From positions 1 to 64,000 of the forward strand of contig JAPDRN010000058.1 of the NCBI GenBank assembly GCA_030247855.1: DNA of 64,000 nt, read 5' to 3'. The translations under genes were made by a program, and so were the position numbers. The notes beneath the pieces were generated by a model. It was not told the origin of the DNA. It worked only from the letters and a program-made list of their open reading frames with translations, and searched no databases. The DNA comes from Knufia peltigerae. Taxonomy: Eukaryota; Ascomycota; Eurotiomycetes; Chaetothyriales; Trichomeriaceae. Within the stretch, counting starts at the first letter, position 1; each line of letters starts with the position of its first letter. Shown piece by piece: positions 55,255-64,000 of this stretch.

Positions 55255-58200
55255 TCAGAATCTCACGCTGCTCTTCCTGACCGGCTCGACTCCTTGCATA
55301 CTTCGCAGCCCCGCCCGGTCCACGTTCACTCGAGTCGGTGACACCCAGTCCTGCACCTGTCTTTGAAGCTCAGGGTCGCTCTCGTCTCCAATAAAAGTCC
55401 AGCTTTCTTCGATATCGCCCTCGTCCAAAGGCACGCTGTCATCAGCAGGAACTCCTTGTTTGCTTGCTCTTTCCTCCACGATGGATTTGGCATATTCCAA
55501 ATCCCGGTAGATGGCTTGGATAGCGGTCTGCACTCCGTTCTCCTGGTGGGAAAGTTAGCTCGTTCCTCATCTCGGAGTATACCATGGACGGCTTGAAACT
55601 TACCTTGCGGATTTGTTCTCCGAGGAGCCGCGCCTTTACAATCATCCGTTCCGAGTGGGTCGCTTCCCAGAGTGCGCGAGAGAACAAACTCACATTGACC
55701 TTCTTCATGCAAATGCCCACGCCGAGATCTTCAACTCGCGAACCAAAAAAGAACTGATCCCCGAAAAATGGCTTGATGACGGTCGGCACCCCGGCCCGTA
55801 GACTTGCTCCGGTAGTACCTGCTCCTCCGTGATGAACCGCAGCATCAATCTGTCGGAATAGCCAGTCGTGTGGGGCAGATTTGATTTGAAGAATGTCCGC
55901 TGGCAGAGGTACTTCTGTTTTGACTGCCGTCGGATCTCCAAGACGGTCACTCCATCCCTTAGACAGAATGCATCTCACGTCGGCTTTGAGCACCGATTCC
56001 ACCACCGTTTTAGTCAATGCCGCAGGGTCCGAGACCACAATGGACCCGAAACCAATGTACACCAGCTTCTTGCCATCCTTGCGAGCCTTTTCGATGAATT
56101 TCTGGAGCTCGGCTGGTGGTGTCCAATCCTGTGCCTCGTCGAGGAACCAGTAACCCGTAACTCGTACCCAGTCAGGGTAGTCTAGAGGCGGTACAACCAC
56201 ATGAGGCGAGAAGTTGTACAGAAATGGCACCTTATTGGGTTGCATCTTGTCCATGTTGGTACTCCGCAGCCCCAACTCCTTCTTACGCCATCGGTTGACC
56301 TGTCCGGAAATGGCTTTCCAAAACACATTGTCAAACATGACGTACGAGTAATAGTTGTACGCGCCACCGATCTTGTGTTCAGGTACCGCAAATGCATGGG
56401 GATATGCGCGGGTGCGAGTCCATGGCATAGTAAAGGCCCGAAAATACGGTATCTTGAGCGCTTCCGCTATGTGTATCCCGGCCATGGCACTGGGCGACTC
56501 GATCAAGAGATCGCTATCCTGACAGGCTTGCCATGCCGAGCTGAGTAATTCGTCAATCCAGCTGCGAAATTTCGCGGATGCCTCCCGTAGGAAAGAGTAG
56601 GTGAACATGCCATTTTCGACACAGATTCTCATGAGCTCTGCCGGATCACCCTCGACAGGGGCAAAGTCAATGCCATGCTTCAACACCCAGGGGCCAAACT
56701 CTGCGTGTGTGGCAATTCTGGGCTTATGACCCTCAGCCAATAGCGCTTTGCACAAGGCAATGTATGGTTGTACATCTCCCCGAGAGCCGATCGTTAGACA
56801 CGTAATTTTTAATGGCGTTGTAGGTTTGATGGTAGAGATCGAAGCTCGTGGTCCTTCAAACAGTACAGGCCGGGTGTCTTCGTGGCTGTAGATGGCTTCA
56901 GCTGTATCAGGCAACACAAGTTGGTGATCTCCAGTCGAACTCCGCCGTGCCTCTTGTAGCATACGATGCTCTTCCTTGGCAGCCTCTGCATCGTCTTCCT
57001 CTTCTTTTGCAAGCATGCCGGACTCTGCCATATCTCGCACACTCTCGAGGCTGTGCAACAAAGTCACTGTGCAGTCATCTCGATGGTCACTCGAACTGAA
57101 CTCGAAGAATAGTTCTTCGTGGCCTCGAATGACCAGCACCAGCCCATGATACCCGAAACGAAAGCCCTTCTCCTTCGCAGCATTCTCAATGTCTCTCAGA
57201 GGGAGAACCAACTTTGTCCGAGTGCCGGGAAGTAAGCTTCGAAAGCAGAATTTGCGATTGCTGATGTAGATCTTTCCGTAAAGTGGGAGCACTCGGTGCA
57301 GGAAGGCAAAATATGTGGCACGCAGCTTTTCCGTAGACGGGAGGGCGAAATGAGCACGAAACCGATCTCCGTGGCCGACATTCGTTTCTTCGTCCTCCGG
57401 ATCGATGCCCTTGTCGCCGGGCACGACACCTTCGTTGTCACCATAATGTTTCCTGTCACCCGACCACATGTCCGAGACTTTCTCGATATATGACATTGGC
57501 TCTGTCGGCAAATACTTCAGCACTGATTTGGACGGATTCTTGAGAAACCCGGCGAGCTGCCCTGCTCGTGGAAGGCGGTACGAGCCAGCCCGGACGAACT
57601 CTTGTAGTGTTGGTGAATCGGTTTTCACAATGCCCTCTTCTTTCGAACCGGATTGCTTATTCTTCCCGTACGTACCAGCCCCCCGAATGGGAACGGGCGA
57701 GGTGGCGTCGTTGGGGTGCGACGTGGACAGGACCGTTCCGCCCTCAGAGTGGGCTTCGGAGGACATAGATGCAAGTGTTGTCATTCGATGGACAACAGGT
57801 GGATGGAATAGATCGCTGCGGTCGAGAATCTGGCTGGCTGACATCTGTGCTTCGGCTCGAGGCGATAGTGGTGCTGTAGATGAATCGGTCTCTTTGTCAA
57901 TGGAATGAACATACGAGTCCTCCGAGTCATGATGCTGAGCAAAAGGTGAATGGGGTCTTCTGGGGATGTTTGTTTCAAGTCGACTGGTGCTTCCGCTTCT
58001 ACGGCCTCGCTTGAAGCTGCCTCGGCCATACTCACCACTTGACCGCGATGGACTATCACCATGAGAAAACTCGCCACTCACCCTCGGAGAGATATTCCTG
58101 CTTTCAGGGAGGGGGTGTGGTAAGAGAGTTGCTCGCACACTCTCTTTGAGGGCAGGAGGAGACTGTGCCGGTGGACCACCGCGTCGAGGTAAGTCGTGGA

Positions 58201-59666
58201 CATCCGCTTTGTCCTGTGGGCTAAATGTGCTCATATCCTTCCGTGCTGCGGACAACAGTTCGTCGTCAGAAGTCCTCGCGCCGTCTGCTTCAGGGAGCAG
58301 AGTGCGAAAGTTCTGTAGCGCGTCCTGCCCAAAGCTGAAGAAGGAAAAGAAATACTATGCACAATTAGAAAGGTGGCACATTGACATAGATATTGGGGTG
58401 GCCTACCTCGTCCACAGCCCCAACGGCATACGAATCTTCGCTTTCCAGGACCCTGAATTTGATTGTCTCAGCGAATTCGACGACAGGACTCTCCTCAAAG
58501 TCGATGATGTTTTGCACCGGCAACGATATTTTGACACTATCTCCATCATTGTGAGAACGGAAAATAGTCTTTTGTAGGGTTTGCACCCATTCTTTGGCAC
58601 TTGAGGCACTGTCTGCGCGGAAGTGATATGTGCGATGATCAGTTGTCAAACAGAAATCTTTGCATTCTTTCTGTTTGCCTTTGTCTGAAGACACGTGCGC
58701 TGATATGCCGTATCTCAGATCGATATTGCCCGAGGGAAAGTAAAGGTTGGAAGGATTAGAATAGTATGAAAGCACGTCTCCCTTCAGTGAGAACCAGTAT
58801 CTCTTGTACTTCGAGTTTGTCCGACCTTTCTTCGCTAGATAGCCGGTTTTGGAGACTTGATGGGATTTTCTCTGCAGGTAGGCATAGAAGCAGATATGGT
58901 TTGTTGTGATGTAGAGATAACCCTGGAGAAGTACACTTTGGAGTAGCCAGCATGGATATTCTGCCAACACCTTTTCTGGTTCGTCAAATCCAAAAATCTC
59001 CATCAAACGTGTAGCAAGGACTGCTTCGGGTACGGCGTCGATCAGTGGCATACTTGGGGGATGGCCACCACTTTCTGTGAACTCGGCCTCGGCAGTCAAG
59101 AGTTTGCTCAGAAGAGGCGCGTCTCTTGGATTGCTTTTCCCCGAGTCTGATGCAGAGTCGCTCCCTGGGCCGAAGTCTTGACGTATAGCTGGTGCTTTGT
59201 CTTTAAGTCTTGATGCGCTTGCAGAGGGCGGGAGATTTTCCGACGGATGAACTAACGAAGAATATTTGCTGCTCTTTGTAGAAGACAGGGCATCATCTTT
59301 TGTCACGGCAGCTCGTGCTACATGCCTCTCATTCACAGATGTTCCTTTGCTGTCAACAAATGACGACTTTGTTTGGGCTGCCTCCTCTTCACTGTCGCTA
59401 GACTCGTCAAATCTTGCATTGAAATCTGTCCGTGACCCTGCCGCCGCAATCATAGAGAAGATAGACTGATTCATGTATTGTGCCGGTGCATTTCTTCCCC
59501 TTGAGGGCGCTGTCACATCGTCGTGGGCATCTGCACCTAGGCTCAGTCGAGAAGGCATACCGGGGGAAGATAGTCGAGTGAAACGCGGGCTGCGCTTCTG
59601 AGCCTTGTGACTGTCGGTGCGTTTGGAGGTGTCTCTCCATTTGGAGGCGCCCTCGAGGCTTGCCAT
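55255..59666 (-). CDS. atg26: Sterol 3-beta-glucosyltransferase Atg26 (Ugt51)
   Basis: Exons 58407-59666, 55604-58354 and 55255-55542 give 1432 residues, the full family size. The enzyme transfers glucose from UDP-glucose to ergosterol; in some fungi it is needed for pexophagy. A first GRAM domain (EVLATRLMEIFGFDEPEKVL) is followed by a PH domain (KTGYLAKKGRTNSKYKRYW), then a second GRAM (SNRKFCFRSLLPGTRTKLVL). The glycosyltransferase begins ITCLTIGSRGDVQPYIALC and has the UDP-sugar signature HHGGAGTTGASLRAGVPT. Junctions rebuild VDE-YFFSFFSFGQDAL and IRK-ENGVQTAIQAIYR. The long second exon begins with a disordered Ser/Arg/Pro segment. Confidence 0.95.
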
Positions 59667-60384
59667 GATGGATTGAGGATCTGTGAAACTTGCGGGCTCG
59701 GCGTGAGGTTTGGGGACAAGGCTGCTCGTTTACACGCTGCGGGCGTGGGCCAACGGACCACTGTAGCCTGTGAGGACTAGGCGCAACATCTGGAAGCAAA
59801 CACGGAGCAAGGGCTTCGTTTGGTCTGATGCCAGAGTCACAGGTGCAGCACCTTACGGCTCACCTGACAAACGACCATTTATCGAGAAGGCAGTGACTGA
59901 TGCACAATGAGATGTAGCCGTGGTGATCCGGACATCATGAACTTCACAGAGTAACAATTGGTCGTGATAGGAGACTACAAATGACTCCTATGGTGCCCAA
60001 CATCGTCACCTCTATAGGGATAAGTATAGTGGATTGGTGTCTTCGTGGCTCATGGTGACTTGACTCGAGATGCGTGAAGCGACCACAAGGACAACGGCAT
60101 GTGGAATCCTGACATCGCTAGGCTGAGACACATGAAGGGAAGTTTTAGGCGAGCATCCGGCTGCACATTCCTCTCCCCCACGACACCATGTCACCGGTCA
60201 CTTGGGGGCGTATTTTATTTAAGAGCCCATATCTTTAGGACTAGGATGCTCACAGGTCATGATGTTCTCTGGGAATCTAGGATCATCAATTATCATTCGA
60301 TTTATCATCATAGAAAACTATTACCGACAACGTGTGTACCCATCCGTCCTGAAGATTGCCCGGAATCTTCTCGCTTCGCCCGAC
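59667..60384. other. Intergenic between ATG26 start and PDC stop
   Basis: 718 bp with the ATG26 promoter on the left and the PDC 3' end on the right. The frame at 59407-59799 (minus) is an out-of-frame shadow of the ATG26 start region. No gene seen. Confidence 0.55.
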
Positions 60385-62169
60385 TCATTTCATTGCAGCA
60401 TTGACCCGAGCACTGGCGGCCGCAGTCAACTTGAGGGCCTCTGGACCATCCTTCTTCGGCATGTATACTTCTACCAGTTGCAGGTAGGGTGCGCTGGAGA
60501 ACCTCTCGTCCGCGAACAGAGCAGACACGTCGGCCTTTGTCTTTACCTGGTATGTCTTGTATGTGCCTTCTTTGGCACCAAAGGCCGAGGGCAATTCCTT
60601 GTACCTCCAATTCTGGATGTCGTTGTAGTCAGCGTCCATGCCGTGTATAAATCGTTCGACCGTGTATCCATCATTGCAGATAATGAAAATGATGGGGTTT
60701 AGGTTATGCCGGATCATGGTGCTGACTTCCTGGGCAGTGAGTTGAAACGAACCATCTCCGGTGAACAGGATTGTTCGATGTTTGCCCCCGAGTTCCTTTG
60801 CAGCGAGCGCTACTCCCTGAGTAGCACCAGTGGCATAACCAATACTTCCCCACAAGATCTGACTGATGTTTATGACGTTCTTTGGTAATCTCGCACCCCA
60901 GAATCCCCAGCTCGAAGTACCAGTTTCGGTTACCACCATGTCACCTTCCTGTAGCCACTGGCCGACAGTTGGCCACAGCCAGTCGTGAGTAATGGTCGGA
61001 TCTGCCGTGCTTTCACCTGCAGGAACGAGGTTCTCTGGAGGTGTTGGGCCGGGCACAATATTGAGCTTCGGCAATTGGGCGGTGAGTTTGCGAAGAACCC
61101 CTTTCATGCCCACACCTGGGTATTCGGAATAACGAACAGTGGTCCAGGTGCTGTGCAAGTCGATAGTGCGTAATTGTGAAGTCCGATATGAGAATCCGGC
61201 AGTGTTGAAATCTGATTTGACACCTCCAATGCTCACAAGAAGGTCAGAACCTTCAACTCGCTCCCGAATTCCAGGCTGCGAGGCATCCCCTGCATAAACA
61301 CCTCCGAATGTAGGCAACGTCTCATCCACGGCCCCTTTGCCCATAGGCGCTACGAACACTGGAAGGCCCGATTTCAAGATGAACTGGCGTGTCTCGTCCA
61401 ACACTCGATGCCGAATAGCACAGCTGTCCACTAGTATGACGGGGTTTTTGGCAGCGGCCAGATACTTCAAGATGACATCGACCACGTAGTCTTCCTTCTC
61501 AGGGTCATTCTTATGAGGGCTGAGGTCGATGTTTGTCTTCAGCCTCTCGCCTTCAACCTTCCTCTGAACCATGTCGGTAGGGAGAGTGATGTATACTGGC
61601 CTGCTTCGAAGGTAACACTCGGCCAAAGCATGGTCGATTTGAGCTGGAATGTCCCGAGGATCTGTCAGTTTGGCCACGTCCACTGCCAGACTGGCCGCCA
61701 TATCCGCGAAAACATGAAAATTTCCATTGCCCAACGTGTGATGCAGAAGCATTCCATTGGCCTGAGAGATGGTGCTCGGTGTCCCAACTATGTGGACGAC
61801 AGGGACAAACTCTGCATACCTGGATCACAGTCAGTTTCCAGGTACGACATCATCGTGGATGACCAGAACTTACGCTCCTGCAATTGCATTAGGAAGCGAC
61901 AGCTCTCCTACACCGAATGTGGTGACGACGGCCGATATGCCTTTGACACGGGCATATCCATCTGCGGCGTAACCTGCATTGAGCTCATTGCAATTGCCCA
62001 CCCACTTGAGACCACATTGAGAGACATAGTCAAGAGCCACTAGGTTGAAGTCACCGGGGAGTCCATGTAAGGAATCGATACCTAATTGTTTGAGTCTGGT
62101 AAAAAGATAAGTAGCAACATCCACAGGCTCTCTGAGCTCGATTGATCGAATTTCAGTATTGGGAGCCAT
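60385..62169 (-). CDS. Pyruvate decarboxylase (ThDP-dependent)
   Basis: Exons 61874-62169 and 60385-61819 give 576 residues. The enzyme converts pyruvate to acetaldehyde and CO2 in the cytosol. The activating Glu is in NCNELNAGYAADGYARV, a His pair in LLHHTLGNGNF, and the ThDP/Mg2+ motif runs GDGSFQLTAQEVSTMI through ICNDGYTVER. The junction rebuilds AGAYAEFVPVVHIVGT. I chose the ATG at 62169 (MAPNTEIRSIELREPVDVA) over an in-frame upstream extension because it gives the usual start. Close relatives include phenylpyruvate and indolepyruvate decarboxylases; overall sequence favours pyruvate. Confidence 0.93.
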
Positions 62170-63535
62170 GGTTTGGGTATCAAAGGTATTGCATGAAAGA
62201 AAGCCCAGAGTTGGGAACGTTCGGATGAGTTCCTCCACCTATATATACCTGTGAAACCTAGACATGAGCACCTAGACAATTTACTCAGGCTCGGAGCGGG
62301 CATGCTGTGAACTCAACTTTGAATATGACAAGCAATTGGCCAGATGACGCAGGCGTAGGATGTAGTATCCATGCATGCTTGGTGATTATGCAGGTGGTCT
62401 GATTGTGGAGGCCGGCGAGAGCTGTTTCTGCGACCACCACAATTGTCTCTAACGTGCCGATGGCACTCAGATCAATCGCAGATCATGGTGTGATGTAGCA
62501 TAGAAGCCGTAGAAACTTTTCCAATTCCTACTGTACAAAGGCCCGACCAAGGCCATGTGCTTTTTCTTTTCACTAGTCCGTCGACACAGGGCCTAACTAC
62601 ATGTTACGACAAAGCGCAGGTCTGCCAGTCTGTACTTTGGTTATACAGATGCTCCTTTTGGCACGGTGATACGGGTGCGCCTGAGTATTCTTCCGAGGCT
62701 GCATTGGCGTCTGGGAGCGCCCTTGTTGCACCGCACTCGTAGTCTAGGTAGTGATGTTGGGGCATTGTAGGGGCGCAGGGAAGCGAAAAGGGAAGATTAT
62801 AGGTACCAGAGGTTGGCGTAGGGGCGCGAGATAGGCTTCGGATGGCTTAACCCGATCATCTCCAGGGGCGACGTTCATGCGCTATCCTTAATCAAGGTAG
62901 TCATTGTGGTTATTGATGCTATTTCTCGCTTCAGGCTTATTCCAGCATTCATTGGCTCCTACGACGCCTTCAGCAGACCAGCCACTGTACGAGCACAGGC
63001 CTCCAACACTCTCACCTTTGTCATGCACTGCTCATCGCAGGTTCTTCCATTCCTTCAAGAGTGCGCCTGAACGACTCCAAGGTGTATTCTCCAATCATCG
63101 CAGCAAGCAGCACGTCCGCCTGCGAGGATAGAGCCTTGCGTATTATCTCCCTGACACTTGCATCGTTACGCCCTTGCGACCTCTTGCACCGAATCCAACC
63201 TCCGCCTACGAACCGCATACTAGGCCCTACAACGATCCGTCGCAGTTGACCTGCCGAGCCACGATACCTGTCGAGTGCTTCTCCGCGGAAAGTTTCTTCT
63301 TCAGCGTCGTGCTCGTTGCGATTGCGATCACTTTAGCCCAATCGAGTACTATTGCAACAGGCCCCGGACATCCGACAGGGTCAGCGTGAGGAGGTTTGAA
63401 GGTGGTTTTGCGCCGATAAGGAGAAAATGGTGCCTAGCAGCCTCTCGTCGCGGTAAAGAGGTCAACACCTGCAAGTGCAATAGGCGCTACCAGGTGGAGA
63501 GGAGTTAGGTCAGGAACAGTTGGGTGCACCGGACG
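62170..63535. promoter_or_regulatory. Divergent promoter, PDC / Bck1-like gene
   Basis: 1.37 kb between the PDC ATG and the ATG at 63536. It must hold the PDC promoter and a long leader for the gene running off the right edge. No ORF supported; frames at 62904-63131 and 63174-63389 have no domain. Confidence 0.45.
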
Positions 63536-64000
63536 ATGGTGTCGAATAGCCAGATGATGGATAATCAACGTCAACAATATATACCAGGCCCGCCGCCACC
63601 CCCAGGTCAAGGCATCTTGAGCCACCTGCCACCACCTCCACCACGACCGCATCCGCAATCGACGTTGCCTCCTCCCCCTCCAGGGCCGCACCCGAATTCT
63701 TTGCCCTTGGGCACGGTATATGGACTACCGGGCGGAGGATGGCAGCAACAGCCATGGGGAAGACCGGGTCTGGGCCAAAATATACCACCACCACCTCCTC
63801 CTATGTTGCAAAATCAAAATCTACAATATGGTATGCGACAGCCTTCACACCTGAATATTCCTCCTCCACCCCCGCAGAATGATAAGCCCATCCTTTCCGC
63901 AACATTCATCCCAACCGGAGACTCTTTTGGCCCAGGGGTCGGTATCCCTCCTCTTGATGATTTTTCCTCTTTTTCTGGATATGACATGCAGTTTACAAAT
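63536..64000 (+). CDS. bck1: N-terminus of a probable Bck1-type MAPKKK, cut by the window end
   Basis: Open from ATG 63536 to the right edge without a stop (155 codons). The sequence is Pro-, Gln- and Gly-rich: QQYIPGPPPPPPGQG, LPPPPPPRPHPQSTLPPPPP, then PHPNSLPLGTVYGLPGGGWQ. It ends in the less repetitive SATFIPTGDSFGPGVGIPPL. This order, including the final segment, matches what I know of the N-terminus of filamentous-fungal Bck1, the MAPKKK of the cell wall integrity pathway. The kinase domain lies outside the window, so the call rests on this N-terminus only. Confidence 0.6.
   Translation, partial: MVSNSQMMDNQRQQYIPGPPPPPGQGILSHLPPPPPRPHPQSTLPPPPPGPHPNSLPLGTVYGLPGGGWQQQPWGRPGLGQNIPPPPPPMLQNQNLQYGMRQPSHLNIPPPPPQNDKPILSATFIPTGDSFGPGVGIPPLDDFSSFSGYDMQFTN

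Overview
The window is nuclear DNA of a filamentous ascomycete (Pezizomycotina). Genes carry several short introns of about 45-115 bp with GT-AG or GC-AG ends and CTAAC-type branch sites. The products are fungal: Vps41, Arp6, Tfb2, Atg26, Zn2Cys6 regulators, a Dal5-type transporter and a Bck1-type kinase. Nothing seen fixes the order; a eurotiomycete-like fungus is a guess. There are 21 protein-coding genes I can support, three weaker small ones, and a gene cut by the right edge. I saw no rRNA, no convincing tRNA, no CRISPR and no transposase.

Layout. 0.5-13.6 kb is a compact housekeeping block: a mitochondrial Rmd1/RMND1-type protein divergent from Vps41 (HOPS), Tfb2 (TFIIH) divergent from a Zn2Cys6 regulator, a hotdog thioesterase, and Arp6 (SWR1). 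13.6-18.8 kb is gene-poor, rich in microsatellites, with two small ORFs. 18.8-20.6 kb is a dihydroxy-acid dehydratase paralogue without an evident mitochondrial presequence. 22.3-24.0 kb is a secreted ferritin-like protein, and 26.4-26.8 kb a 67-residue four-exon protein.

29.3-46.8 kb is the accessory heart of the window: three class A FAD monooxygenases, three short-chain dehydrogenases/reductases and two MFS transporters in eight consecutive genes, with two divergent promoters (MFS/SDR and FMO/MFS). No PKS, NRPS, terpene synthase, P450 or ring-cleaving dioxygenase is present. The simplest reading is a small import-hydroxylate-oxidise-export pathway acting on an aromatic or organic-acid compound; the substrate is unknown. 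Two monooxygenases share an intron position and exon length, while the third monooxygenase and one SDR are intronless.

46.8-55.2 kb is mostly non-coding except for a short Zn2Cys6 protein at 50.4-51.4 kb. 55.3-62.2 kb holds sterol glucosyltransferase Atg26 and a pyruvate decarboxylase. The right edge holds the Pro-rich N-terminus of a probable Bck1-type MAPKKK. Gene-poor spacers, especially between 17 and 54 kb, carry two dispersed short motifs, TACGGAGTA and the palindrome TACCTAGGTA, far more often than chance would give.

All exon boundaries come from reading splice signals and protein continuity by eye; total lengths were checked to be multiples of three.
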